A stretch of DNA of 34,744 bases from Piscicoccus intestinalis NBRC 104926 (GCF_001515525.1 NZ_BCNQ01000048.1:1-34744), one strand, 5' to 3'; shown: positions 1-8,049, counted from the stretch's first letter. A program made the numbers and translations. Notes: generated by a model not told the origin, from the letters alone.

Positions 1-1158
1 CGGTGGGTCGGCCGGAGCCGGCTCGGCCGGAGCCGGGTTGGCCGGCGGGTTCGGGGGAACCGGATCGACGGGCCCAGGAGCCGCCCCCTCCTCCGGGGGA
101 ACGGGCGCCTTCGGCTCGGGCGCCGGGGGTTCCGGCGGCGGCGCGGGCCGCACGGGGTCGGTGATCACCGGCTCCGACGTCACCTGCTCAGACGTCACCT
201 GCTCCGATGTCACCAGCGAGTTCCCGCTCGAAGCGCCCGGGTTCCGTTGGGCACCGGCGCGGTCGATCGACGGGGTCGACCCGGCGACACCGGCACCGGC
301 GCCGACGGCGCTCGGCGCGACCGCGGTGCCGCGCGGGACCGGCACCTGGGTGGCCCCTTGCCCTGCCGACGCTCCCGACGCTCCCGCGCCGACCGCCGCG
401 CGCTGGGCCGGTGGCACCGAGCCGTCGGAGAACGTCACGACGCCCGGCGAGGTGGCGCTCGGCGACGCCGGAGCCGGGTCGGTGGCCGCGTCGTCGCGGT
501 CATCGTGGGCTCCGGCCCACCACGCCCCGCCGAGCAGCAGGGCCGCCACCAGCGCCGAGGCACCCATGAGCCCGGCCGTCGACACCGCGCGGCGCCGCGG
601 GCCGGGGTGGGTCGAGGTGCGGAGTGCCGGGTCGACCGGCTGCGTCGCGGAGCCCGGTGCGTACGCCCAGGCGCTGGTCGAGGCGCTCCGGCCCGCGCCA
701 CCGAAGCCGGCGTTCGTTCCGATGGCCCGGTCGCCGCCCGCGAAGCCCCCGGAGTCGGCCGGTCGGCGCCCGGCACCCAACACGGTCGCTTGCGTGTCGG
801 CCTCCGACCAGGCAGCGCGGCCGGCGGCAGGCGCGGCGCTGCGGGAGCGATTCGAGACGACGGTGTCGATGCTGTCGAACCCACCGAAGGGAGCGGTCCC
901 GGGCGCCTCGAAGCCGCCCGGCGCGCCCGATGACCGCGAGGCCGTGGCGACGGCCGGCGGTGCGAAGGACGCGACGGTCAACGGCTCGGTCGATGGCTCG
1001 TTCGACGGTTCGGTCGAGGGCGGGGCGCCGGCCGGGCCTTCAGCCCCCGCAAACCCCGCAGACCCAGCAGCTCCCGCGGACCCGGCGGAGGAACCGCACG
1101 AACCGCAGAAAATCCCCGCAAAGGCTGCCCCGCACACGCGACATGTCTTGACGCTCAT
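1..1158 (-). CDS. Zinc-ribbon, single-pass membrane protein with Pro/Ala-rich tail (C-terminus cut by window edge)
   Basis: The minus frame is open from ATG at 1158 to the window edge (386 codons, no stop). The start has a strong ribosome site (GAGGGGGG, 1164-1171). The N-terminus has two CxxC pairs (C6, C9, C18, C21; CRVCGAAFAGIFCGSCG), a compact zinc ribbon. About 165 low-complexity Ala/Gly/Pro/Ser residues follow, then an Arg-rich stop and one hydrophobic segment (about 191-215), then a Pro/Glu/Ala-rich region containing VTSEQ repeats. Seen: the metal-binding motif, one membrane span and disordered flanks. Inferred: a cytoplasmic zinc ribbon with the repeat tail outside the membrane. It diverges from the FHA-ABC exporter with 78 bp between the starts, so shared regulation is plausible. 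I do not recognise a named family. The opposite strand also carries a long open frame (38-1246), but that has no ribosome site or domain. Confidence 0.7.
   Translation of the reverse strand, partial: MSVKTCRVCGAAFAGIFCGSCGSSAGSAGAAGSAGFAGAEGPAGAPPSTEPSNEPSTEPLTVASFAPPAVATASRSSGAPGGFEAPGTAPFGGFDSIDTVVSNRSRSAAPAAGRAAWSEADTQATVLGAGRRPADSGGFAGGDRAIGTNAGFGGAGRSASTSAWAYAPGSATQPVDPALRTSTHPGPRRRAVSTAGLMGASALVAALLLGGAWWAGAHDDRDDAATDPAPASPSATSPGVVTFSDGSVPPAQRAAVGAGASGASAGQGATQVPVPRGTAVAPSAVGAGAGVAGSTPSIDRAGAQRNPGASSGNSLVTSEQVTSEQVTSEPVITDPVRPAPPPEPPAPEPKAPVPPEEGAAPGPVDPVPPNPPANPAPAEPAPADPP
171..214. repeat. 15-bp tandem repeat coding VTSEQ
   Basis: Two adjacent 15-bp units (176-190 and 191-205) differ at one base and are flanked by partial copies. 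On the minus strand they encode VTSEQ-VTSEQ-VTSEP inside the tail of the zinc-ribbon protein. The repeat is in frame, so copy-number change would lengthen the tail without breaking the gene. Confidence 0.75.
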
Positions 1159-1236
1159 GGAAATTCCCCCCTCGGGTGCGCCCCGAGCACCCGGCGGCCG
1201 GTACGCTACCAGATCGTCGTTCAGGGGCTGGGGGCC
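1159..1236. promoter_or_regulatory. Divergent promoter region with overlapping -10 elements and a hairpin
   Basis: This 78-bp gap separates the zinc-ribbon gene from the FHA-ABC gene. GGTACGCTACC at 1200-1210 gives TACGCT on the plus strand (1202-1207) and TAGCGT on the minus strand (1203-1208), two TANNNT-type -10 hexamers sharing five bases. A perfect 7-bp inverted repeat (CGGGTGC 1173-1179, GCACCCG 1187-1193, loop 7) lies in the minus-strand leader just upstream of its ribosome site. No convincing -35 elements are visible. Mutually exclusive polymerase binding is inferred. Confidence 0.4.
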
Positions 1237-3810
1237 ATGGGGATAAACGGGGATTCCGGACAGGCGCGCGGACACCGCGCGGCCGGCCATCCGCACGCGC
1301 CCGACGGAGCGCACGCGCGCGATGAGGCCCAGGAGCACGCCCGCGGTCAGGCTCCGCGCGGCTTCGGCACGGCCGGGCGGGACCCGGTCGCTGCCGCCGA
1401 CCACGCGAGCGCGGCCGACTCGACGGCCGACTCGGCCGGCTCGGTCTCGGAGGAGACCCGCCCGCTTCGGCCGAGCGACCCCGACCGGCCGCCGCTCACC
1501 CTGACGATGGGCGAGCGCACCTGGCCGCTGTCGCCGCTGTCGCCAAGCCCGTCGGCCTCGCCGAGCGCAACGGCCACATCGACTACATCGACTACATCGA
1601 CTCTGCTCATCGGCCGGCTCGCCGACGCGGACGTGCACATCGACCACCCCGAGGTCTCCCGCCGGCACGCCGTCGTCGAGGTCTCCCCGGACGGCCACAC
1701 CCTGCTCACCGACCTCGGGTCGGTCAACGGCACCTACATCGGCGGCCGACGCATCACGACCGTGCGCCTCACGCCCGGCACGGCGATCCACCTCGGGCCC
1801 GGCACCGCCTCCCCCGTCCTGACCGTGCGCACGGCCACCAACGGGCCGGGCGACTCGGCCGGCTCTGGGGCCGACCGCGGCCCGGCCCACCTCGTGCCGC
1901 AGACGGCGGACGGCACGGTGACGATCGGCCGGTCCGAGGACAACACGCTGACGATCGACGACCTGCAGGCCTCGCGCCACCACGCCCGCGCGACGCGCGA
2001 CGGCGACGGGTTCTGGATCGAGGATCTCGGCAGCCTCAACGGCACGTACGTCAACGGTCACCCGGTCACGGCCGCGTACCTCGGACCGCGCGACCTGTTG
2101 ACGATCGGGCAGCGGCACTTCCGGGTCGAGGACGGCACGCTCGTGATGACCCGGCAGCGCCGCGAGGTGAGCCTGTCCGCGCACGGCCTGCGGGTGGTCC
2201 TGCCGGGCGGCAAGACGCTGCTCGACGGGGTCGACCTCGCGCTGCCGACGTCGAGCCTCATGGCGGTCATCGGCCCCTCGGGAGCCGGCAAGTCGACGCT
2301 GCTCGGCGCGCTCACCGGCTCCCGGCGGGCCAGCGCGGGCACGGTGACGTTCGACGGGCGCGACCTGTACGAGAACTACGACGAGCTGCGCCGGCGCGTA
2401 GGCCTGGTGCCGCAGGACGACGTGGTGCACCCTCAGCTCACCGTGCGTCAGGCGCTCGAATACGCCTCGCGGCTGCGCTTTCCCGCCGACCTCGAGCCGG
2501 CCGCACGGCGCGCCCGCATCGACGAGGTCGTCGCCGAGCTCGAGCTGACCGAGCACGCCGACACCCGCATCGACCGGCTCAGCGGCGGCCAGCGCAAACG
2601 CACGAGCGTGGCGCTGGAGCTGCTCACCGAGCCCTCGCTGCTCTTCCTCGACGAGCCCACCTCGGGCCTGGATCCCGGGCTCGACAAGTCGGTGATGACG
2701 ACGCTGCGCACGCTCGCCGACGGCGGCCGCACGGTGATCGTCGTCACCCACAGCGTCGCCAACCTCGGCATGTGCGACCGGGTGCTGCTGCTCGCGCCCG
2801 GCGGCAAGGTCGCCTACTTCGGGCCCCCGGAGTCGGTGCTGTCGTACTTCGCGTGCACCGACTACTCCGACGTGTTCACGATCGTCGCCGCCCACCCGGA
2901 CGAGGTGGCGCGGCGCTTCGCCCGGCACGCCGCCCGCGAGGACCCGAACCGCGATCTGGCGCCACGCAGCCGTGCGCCGGAGCCCGATCCGCCGCGGCGT
3001 CAGCAGCCGCTGCTGCGGCAGGTCGGCACGCTCGCCGCGCGGCACCTGCGGGTGCTGGGGGCCGACCGCTCGTACACCGCGTTTCTCGCGGTGCTGCCGA
3101 TCGTGCTCGCGCTGCTCGTGCTCGCGGTGCCCGGCAGCGCGGGGTTCGGGCCGCCGGGCGCCGACCGGCCCACCGAGAAGCTCCAGCTGCTCGTCGTGCT
3201 CATCGTCGGCGCCGCGTTCATGGGCATGGCCTCCAGCGCCCGCGATCTCGTCGCCGAACGCCCGATCTACCGCCGCGAGCGAGGAGTCGGTCTCTCCCCG
3301 ATGGCGTACCTGGCGGCCAAGGTGTTCGTGTACCTGGGCATGGCGTTGCTGCAGTCGGCGGTGCTCGTCGCGGTCGTGCTCGCGGTGACGGACCCGCCGA
3401 GCGCGGGCCTCGTGCTCGGCAGCGGCTCGGCCGAGCTGTTCGTCGCGGTCGCGGCGACGACCTTCGCCAGCGCCGCCCTCGGGCTGCTCATCTCGGCGTG
3501 CGTGTCGACGTCGGAGCAGGTCATGCCGCTGCTCGTCGTGGCGATCATGGCCCAACTCGTGCTCTGCGGCGGCCTCATCCCGGTCGCCGACCAGGCCGTG
3601 CTCGAGCAGCTGGCGTGGGCCGCGCCGAGCCGGTGGGGGTACGCAGGGTCGGCCGCGACGGTCGACGCGCTGTCGGTGCCGCGGGTGGCGCACGACGGGT
3701 TGTGGGAGCACACCGCCTCCGCGTGGTGGACGGCGATCAGCGTGCTCGGCGGCCTCACCGCCTCCGTGCTGGCCGCCACGTGGGTGCGGCTGCGGCGGGT
3801 CGGGGCCTGA
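1237..3810 (+). CDS. FHA-FHA-ABC transporter (Rv1747-like exporter)
   Basis: This 857-residue protein has a disordered N-terminus (1-85), FHA 1 (about 86-180: IGR, SRRHA, GSVNGTY), FHA 2 (about 225-290: IGRSEDN, SRHHA, GSLNGTY), an ABC ATPase and about six membrane spans (612-850). In the ATPase, GPSGAGKST is at 346-354, the LSGGQRKR signature near 448 and LLFLDEP near 469. The order and length match mycobacterial Rv1747, an ABCG-type half transporter whose FHA domains bind phosphothreonine after Ser/Thr kinase action. It probably homodimerises in the cytoplasmic membrane and exports a lipid or glycolipid; the substrate cannot be read from sequence. ATG 1237 follows a G-rich stretch (CAGGGG) that could serve as a ribosome site. 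FHA 1 carries a Ser/Thr/Pro-rich insertion with a 9-bp repeat. It ends 13 bp from the convergent CLC gene. Confidence 0.93.
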   Translation: MGINGDSGQARGHRAAGHPHAPDGAHARDEAQEHARGQAPRGFGTAGRDPVAAADHASAADSTADSAGSVSEETRPLRPSDPDRPPLTLTMGERTWPLSPLSPSPSASPSATATSTTSTTSTLLIGRLADADVHIDHPEVSRRHAVVEVSPDGHTLLTDLGSVNGTYIGGRRITTVRLTPGTAIHLGPGTASPVLTVRTATNGPGDSAGSGADRGPAHLVPQTADGTVTIGRSEDNTLTIDDLQASRHHARATRDGDGFWIEDLGSLNGTYVNGHPVTAAYLGPRDLLTIGQRHFRVEDGTLVMTRQRREVSLSAHGLRVVLPGGKTLLDGVDLALPTSSLMAVIGPSGAGKSTLLGALTGSRRASAGTVTFDGRDLYENYDELRRRVGLVPQDDVVHPQLTVRQALEYASRLRFPADLEPAARRARIDEVVAELELTEHADTRIDRLSGGQRKRTSVALELLTEPSLLFLDEPTSGLDPGLDKSVMTTLRTLADGGRTVIVVTHSVANLGMCDRVLLLAPGGKVAYFGPPESVLSYFACTDYSDVFTIVAAHPDEVARRFARHAAREDPNRDLAPRSRAPEPDPPRRQQPLLRQVGTLAARHLRVLGADRSYTAFLAVLPIVLALLVLAVPGSAGFGPPGADRPTEKLQLLVVLIVGAAFMGMASSARDLVAERPIYRRERGVGLSPMAYLAAKVFVYLGMALLQSAVLVAVVLAVTDPPSAGLVLGSGSAELFVAVAATTFASAALGLLISACVSTSEQVMPLLVVAIMAQLVLCGGLIPVADQAVLEQLAWAAPSRWGYAGSAATVDALSVPRVAHDGLWEHTASAWWTAISVLGGLTASVLAATWVRLRRVGA
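1576..1602 (+). repeat. Three perfect 9-bp tandem repeats coding TST within FHA 1
   Basis: The unit ACATCGACT occurs three times exactly in frame, giving Thr-Ser-Thr three times at residues 114-122. It sits in a low-complexity insertion between the first strand of FHA 1 (LTLTMGERTWPL) and the conserved IGR strand. Perfect repetition suggests a recent expansion. Confidence 0.9.
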
Positions 3811-3823
3811 CCCGCCGCCCTGG

Positions 3824-5194
3824 TTACGGCCGGGGCCGCGGGACGCCCGGCAGCTTGGGGCGCAGGGCGCTCGTCGCGTAGGCGGCGCCGACGGCGAGCG
3901 CCAGGGCGGCGAACGCGTCGTGTCCCTGGCCGGTGATGCCGACGATCATGAGCATGCCGGTGGCCGGGCCGCGCAGGGAGGTCGCGAGCACGGCGGCGGC
4001 GCCGAGCACGGCGAGCGACGCGATCGGCACGTCGATGCCGGGGAGCGCGAGCTGAGCGAGATGCCCGAGGATCGCGCCGGACAGGGCCCCGGCGGCGAAA
4101 CCGGGGGCGAGGGTGCCGCCGACCGCTCCGGCCCGCAGCGTGAGCATCGTCAGGAGGCACTTGCCGACGAGGGTGGCGAGCGCCAGGCCGAGCCCGATGC
4201 CGAGGAAGGCGGTCTGCATCGCGGCGCGGCCGTTGCCGAGCACGAGCGGGAACCACCAGGCGTAGACGGCGGTGGCGATCCCGGCCAGCGGCAACGTGAG
4301 CAGGGTGAGGTTGCCGCGCTGCGAGGTGGCCTTGACGTGGTCGGCGACGTCGCCGAACCAGCCGCCGAAGGGCCCGAGCAGGAGGCCGACGACGAGGGCC
4401 CACACGAGCAGGTGCCAGTCGGTGCTGTCGAGCATCGGGGCGGCGAACTGGTGCACGGGGTCGACGACGACGCGGGAGACGATGACCGCGATGACCGACA
4501 TGCTCAGGCAGGTAGCCGCGATCGTCGTGGAGATCTGCGCGAGCAGCAGTTCCATCGCGAACACCGCGCCGCCGAGCGGCACCTGGTAGACGGCGGCCAG
4601 ACCGGCTCCGGCCGCGGCCCCGATGAGCACCCGCCGATCGTGCTCGGTCAGCCCGTGGTTCCCGAGCCGCGCGGTGAGCCGCTCGCCGGCGAGACCACCG
4701 AGCTCGCGCGGGGCGACCTCACGACCCACCGGCAGCCCGGCGCCGACGCCGATCATCTGAAAGGCCGCGTTGGCCACCGTTCCCCACACCGGAGTCGGTT
4801 TGCCCGCGACCATCCCCTCGACGCCGACGAGCGTGACGCGCCGGCGCAGCAGCCACCACGCGAGGGCCAGCACGATCGAGACGACCGCGACACCCAGGCT
4901 CATCCGCCACGCCTCGACACCGTTGGTGAGCACCTGGCCGTGCTCCTCGCCGTGGCCGTAGACGATCTCCTCGGTCGCGTGCAGGATCCACGTGAGCAGC
5001 GCGGCCCCCAGCCCCGCCAGCACCCCGAGCACGACGACCAGGCCGGTGTAGGCGAGCACGCGCGCCGGGGCCCACCGGCCGGCCGCTCGATCGGGATCGG
5101 AGCCCGAACCGGAGCGCGCACCGGACGCCGGCTCGGGGGCCGGATCGGGGGTTCGTTCGGACGTCGGTTCATGCGGGCGCTGGGGACGGACCAC
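3824..5194 (-). CDS. CLC-family anion channel or antiporter, divergent filter motifs
   Basis: The 456-residue membrane protein has the CLC pattern of many hydrophobic helices. The second filter motif appears as GREVAPREL in place of GKEGP and keeps the gating glutamate. The third appears as GGTLAPG, and MELLLAQ supplies an internal glutamate like the proton glutamate of antiporters. The first motif (GSGIP) is not recognisable; VGVEGMVAG lies near its expected place. Family knowledge: CLC proteins are homodimers that move chloride or related anions, often against protons. I chose GTG 5194 because TAGTCT (5202-5207) ends 7 bases upstream, a leaderless arrangement, and because the Pro/Glu-rich N-terminus starts there. 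The reading frame stays open to 5992, but that extension is Arg-rich noise overlapping other genes. Ion specificity is uncertain. Confidence 0.85.
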   Translation of the reverse strand: MVRPQRPHEPTSERTPDPAPEPASGARSGSGSDPDRAAGRWAPARVLAYTGLVVVLGVLAGLGAALLTWILHATEEIVYGHGEEHGQVLTNGVEAWRMSLGVAVVSIVLALAWWLLRRRVTLVGVEGMVAGKPTPVWGTVANAAFQMIGVGAGLPVGREVAPRELGGLAGERLTARLGNHGLTEHDRRVLIGAAAGAGLAAVYQVPLGGAVFAMELLLAQISTTIAATCLSMSVIAVIVSRVVVDPVHQFAAPMLDSTDWHLLVWALVVGLLLGPFGGWFGDVADHVKATSQRGNLTLLTLPLAGIATAVYAWWFPLVLGNGRAAMQTAFLGIGLGLALATLVGKCLLTMLTLRAGAVGGTLAPGFAAGALSGAILGHLAQLALPGIDVPIASLAVLGAAAVLATSLRGPATGMLMIVGITGQGHDAFAALALAVGAAYATSALRPKLPGVPRPRP

Positions 5195-5201
5195 GAGGCG
5201 G

Positions 5202-5207
5202 AGACTA
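5202..5207 (-). promoter_or_regulatory. -10 hexamer TAGTCT for the CLC gene (leaderless)
   Basis: TAGTCT on the minus strand is followed by 7 bases and then GTG 5194, placing the expected transcription start on or next to the start codon. There is no ribosome site before the GTG. A second AT-rich patch (ACAATA, 5234-5239) lies upstream. The 161-bp gap to the nuclease gene holds nothing else I can identify. Confidence 0.45.
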
Positions 5208-5355
5208 TCGCGGCCGCCCGGCCGGGTTCGCGTGTATTGTCGCCGGTCACGGCGGCGTCGCGAACCGGTGGCATGCAACCTCGTCACCCTCGACCGGCTG
5301 GGCAACGAAGCAGCGCGCAACGACCAGACAGGTGATGTCGGGCGAGAGCGGGCCC

Positions 5356-5730
5356 CTAAGAGACCGTGGACGGCCCGGCGACGGCGGCCCCGGCGGCGGC
5401 GCATCGGGCGCGCAGGGCGCGGTCGGCGGTGACGACGAGCACCTCGTCTCCGGGCCCGGACGCGGCGACCGCCTGCCGGGCCTGGGCGACGATCTCGTCG
5501 TCGCCCTCGCCCGGGGCGTGCACGGTGCGCACGCCGCCGTCGATGCCCTCGGGCACGCCGGCGCGAGCCTTGCCCTCCAGAACGAGCACGACCTCGTCGG
5601 CGAGTGCCCCGGCCGCGAGCCTGCGCACCAACCGGTCGTGCAGGCGGCGCGCCGCGCCCGGGCGGTCGCGCCACCAGCCGTCGGGGCGCGAGCCCACGAC
5701 GTTGGCGCCGTCGACGATGAGCACCTTCAT
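5356..5730 (-). CDS. Small NYN/PIN-like putative RNase
   Basis: This 124-residue protein begins MKVLIVDGANVVG, the first acidic motif of NYN/YacP-type PIN-fold nucleases (D7, N10). It continues with GEGDDEIV and VVTADRAL, acidic motifs where the remaining metal-binding aspartates are expected. Family knowledge: these are metal-dependent ribonucleases acting on structured or translated RNA; the substrate here is unknown. It follows the DMT permease by 32 bases on the same strand, so the two are probably co-transcribed. The frame is open upstream to 6207, but ATG 5730 is preferred because homology starts there; in-frame GTG codons sit just before it. It is nearly all catalytic domain, with no extra RNA-binding region. 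Confidence 0.75.
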   Translation of the reverse strand: MKVLIVDGANVVGSRPDGWWRDRPGAARRLHDRLVRRLAAGALADEVVLVLEGKARAGVPEGIDGGVRTVHAPGEGDDEIVAQARQAVAASGPGDEVLVVTADRALRARCAAAGAAVAGPSTVS

Positions 5731-5762
5731 GTCCACCACTGTGCTCGCCGATCGCCCCGCTG

Positions 5763-6707
5763 TCAGGCGGGCTTGCCGTCGGTGGCGGACCGGACGCGCC
5801 GCCCCGATCGGCCCGAGAGCCACAACCCGGCGGCGATGATCGCGGCGCCGACGAGGTGGAACCACCACAGCCGCTCGCCGACGAACACGAACGCGAGCAC
5901 CGCCCCGAAGACCGGCATGAGGTGCAGGAACTGTCCCGCGCGCGCCCCGCCGATGAGTTCGACCCCGCGGTTGAAGCAGGCGTACGACACAATCGAGGGG
6001 ATCACCGCGACGTAGGCGACCGCCGCCAGGGCGCCCGGGGTGAGCGGAATCGTTCGGCCGCCCGCCACCTCGACCGCGGCGAACGGCAGCAGCACGAGCG
6101 CCCCCGCGCCGAACGTCACGACCAGCAGCGACAGCGGATGCACCGGCGGCCGGCTGCGCAACGCGACGGTATACACCGCGTACGACGCGACGGCCAGCAG
6201 GATCCACAGGTCGCCGACCGTGACCCGCAGCCCGAGGCCGCCGAAAGGCTCACCGCGCGTGATGACGAGCCAGACTCCGGCCAGCGAGACGACGAGCCCG
6301 ACCAGCTGCACCGCGCGCGGCGGCTCCCGGTGCAGCAGCGCCGTGACGACGATGATGAGCACCGGGCAGACCGACTGCAGCAGCAGCCCGTTGACCGCGG
6401 TCGTCGTCTCCAGCCCGCGGTACACGAGCGTGTTGAAGACCGCGACGCCCGTCACCGACAGCACGGTGAGCACCCGCCAGTGCCGCCGCAGCCGCCGCGC
6501 GTCCGCCCGCAGGTGCCGCCACGCGAACGGCAGCAGGATGGCCCCGGCGATGACCCAACGGGCCAGCGCCAGCTGCACCGGCGGCACCTGCCCGCCCACG
6601 AGGCGACCGACGACGAAGTTGCCCGACCAGCCCAGCACCGCCACGCACAGCAACAGCGGCCCCGACGCGTAGATCCAGCTCAGCACGCCGACTCGTTCGC
6701 TGGTCAT
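5763..6707 (-). CDS. DMT-superfamily EamA-type permease
   Basis: The 314-residue protein has two EamA repeats (about 14-145 and 155-295) with about ten hydrophobic helices. Repeat landmarks include LALARWVIAGAILLPFAWR, LVYRGLETTTAVNG and a second-half FGAVLAFVFVGERLWWFHL. Family knowledge: such carriers export amino acids, nucleosides or other small metabolites; the substrate cannot be predicted here. ATG 6707 lies 6 bases after TAGCGT (6714-6719), indicating a leaderless start. It is divergent from hpxO across a 165-bp region and precedes the NYN gene in a likely two-gene operon. A link to purine or urate transport is possible from position only. Confidence 0.88.
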   Translation of the reverse strand: MTSERVGVLSWIYASGPLLLCVAVLGWSGNFVVGRLVGGQVPPVQLALARWVIAGAILLPFAWRHLRADARRLRRHWRVLTVLSVTGVAVFNTLVYRGLETTTAVNGLLLQSVCPVLIIVVTALLHREPPRAVQLVGLVVSLAGVWLVITRGEPFGGLGLRVTVGDLWILLAVASYAVYTVALRSRPPVHPLSLLVVTFGAGALVLLPFAAVEVAGGRTIPLTPGALAAVAYVAVIPSIVSYACFNRGVELIGGARAGQFLHLMPVFGAVLAFVFVGERLWWFHLVGAAIIAAGLWLSGRSGRRVRSATDGKPA

Positions 6708-6713
6708 TGCGGC

Positions 6714-6719
6714 ACGCTA
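6714..6719 (-). promoter_or_regulatory. -10 hexamer TAGCGT for the DMT permease (leaderless)
   Basis: On the minus strand TAGCGT is followed by GCCGCA and then ATG 6707, so transcription is expected to begin at or next to the A of the start codon. No ribosome site is present. Confidence 0.5.
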
Positions 6720-6799
6720 CCGAGCGACCGTCTCGGGCTGCGGGCGCCCGGCGCCGGGACCGGCCCGCAACACCCGCGAAACACCGTGCCGCGACGGGG

Positions 6800-6832
6800 T
6801 AACACGTCGTTGTTAGCGTGCGCTGCGCACGC
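6800..6832 (+). promoter_or_regulatory. hpxO promoter and operator candidates: two nested inverted repeats
   Basis: TAGCGT at 6814-6819 fits a -10 element. It is overlapped by a perfect palindrome, GCGTGCGC-T-GCGCACGC (6816-6832), and preceded by a 5-bp dyad, TAACA (6800-6804) and TGTTA (6811-6815). Either could be the operator of a regulator encoded elsewhere. The expected transcript leader is about 45 bases and carries a ribosome site before hpxO. Confidence 0.45.
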
Positions 6833-6872
6833 ACCCCACCCCGCCCCGCCCCCGCCCTGAACGGAGTCGCGC

Positions 6873-8030
6873 ATGAAGGTCATCGTCATCGGAGCCGGCA
6901 TGGGCGGCCTGTGCGCGGCCATCGCCCTGCGCAACAACGGTCACGACGTGACCGTGTACGAGAAGGTCACCGAATGCCGGCCCGCGGGCGCGGCGATCTC
7001 GGTGTGGTCCAACGGCGTCAAGTGCCTCAACTACCTCGGCCTGACCGAGCAGGCCGCGGCCCTCGGTGGCCCGATGCACCGGATGGCCTACATCGACGGG
7101 TCGACCGGGGAGACGATGTGCGGGTTCAGCCTCGTCCCCCTCGTGCAGCAGGTCGGTCAGGCTCCGTACCCGATGTCACGCACCGCGCTGCAGGCCATGC
7201 TGCGGCGTGAGTTCGGCGAGGACCGCATCCATCTCGGCCAGAAGCTCGTCGGCGTCGAGGACGACGGCGCCGTGGTGACGGCGCACTTCGAGGGCGGCGG
7301 CAGCGACTCCGGTGACCTGCTCGTCGGGGCGGACGGGGCGCACTCGACCGTCCGCGAGTACGTGCTCGGCGGGCCGACGCCGCGGCGCTACGCCGGCTAC
7401 GTCAACTGGAACGGGCTCGTCGACATCGACGAGCGACTCGCGCCGGGCGACCAGTGGACGACGTTCGTCGGTGAGGGCAAGCGGGTCTCGCTCATGCCGG
7501 TGGCGGACGGGCAGTTCTACTTCTTCTTCGACGTGCCGTTGCCGCCGGGGCTGCCGGAGGACCGCGAGACCCTGCGCGGCGATCTACGCCGGTACTTCGC
7601 CGGCTGGGCGGAGCCGGTGCAGCGGCTCATCGAGGCTCTCGACCCGGCGCGCACCAACCGGGTGGAGATCCACGACATCGAGCCGTTCCACACATGGGTG
7701 TCCGGCCGGGTCGCGTTGCTCGGCGACGCCGCGCACTCGACGTCGCCCGACATCGGCCAGGGCGGCTGCCAGGCGATGGAGGACGCCGTCGTGCTCGCGA
7801 TGTCGTTGCAGACCAACACCCTCGGTGTCGAGGACGCGCTCGTGCGGTACCAGGATCGCCGCAGCAGGCGGGCCGGCGATCTCGTGTTGCGGGCGCGGCG
7901 CCGCTGCGACGTGACGCACGGTGTCGACCCGGCGGCCACCGCGGCCTGGTACGAGGAACTGCGCGGCGAGGACGGGACCAACATCATCCGCGGCATCGTC
8001 GCGAACATCGACGGAAACCCGTTGGGCTGA
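6873..8030 (+). CDS. hpxO: FAD-dependent urate hydroxylase HpxO
   Basis: This flavoprotein monooxygenase of 385 residues matches my memory of Klebsiella HpxO along its whole length (about 384 residues there). Landmarks are the Rossmann motif GAGMGGL near residue 8, [50 protein letters not shown] and the FAD motif [21 protein letters not shown]204, which corresponds to the HpxO substrate-binding arginine, is present. Reaction: urate plus NADH plus oxygen gives 5-hydroxyisourate, the first step of urate breakdown in the cytoplasm. ATG 6873 follows a ribosome site (GGAG). The usual partners (5-hydroxyisourate hydrolase, OHCU decarboxylase, allantoinase) are not in the window. It ends 19 bp from convergent dapA. 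Confidence 0.9.
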   Translation: MKVIVIGAGMGGLCAAIALRNNGHDVTVYEKVTECRPAGAAISVWSNGVKCLNYLGLTEQAAALGGPMHRMAYIDGSTGETMCGFSLVPLVQQVGQAPYPMSRTALQAMLRREFGEDRIHLGQKLVGVEDDGAVVTAHFEGGGSDSGDLLVGADGAHSTVREYVLGGPTPRRYAGYVNWNGLVDIDERLAPGDQWTTFVGEGKRVSLMPVADGQFYFFFDVPLPPGLPEDRETLRGDLRRYFAGWAEPVQRLIEALDPARTNRVEIHDIEPFHTWVSGRVALLGDAAHSTSPDIGQGGCQAMEDAVVLAMSLQTNTLGVEDALVRYQDRRSRRAGDLVLRARRRCDVTHGVDPAATAAWYEELRGEDGTNIIRGIVANIDGNPLG

Positions 8031-8049
8031 GCGGCCGGTCGCCGACGGT

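Noticed and set aside
38-1246. Open frame of 402 codons on the plus strand
   Set aside because: Low-complexity translation with no domain and no ribosome site; it overlaps the minus-strand gene, which has a zinc ribbon, a membrane span and a strong ribosome site.
3267-4403. Long minus-strand frame across the exporter 3-prime end
   Set aside because: Arg/Ala-rich translation without motifs; shadow of the FHA-ABC and CLC genes.
5195-5992. N-terminal extension of the CLC reading frame
   Set aside because: Arg-rich, overlaps the NYN and DMT genes, and homology begins after 5194.
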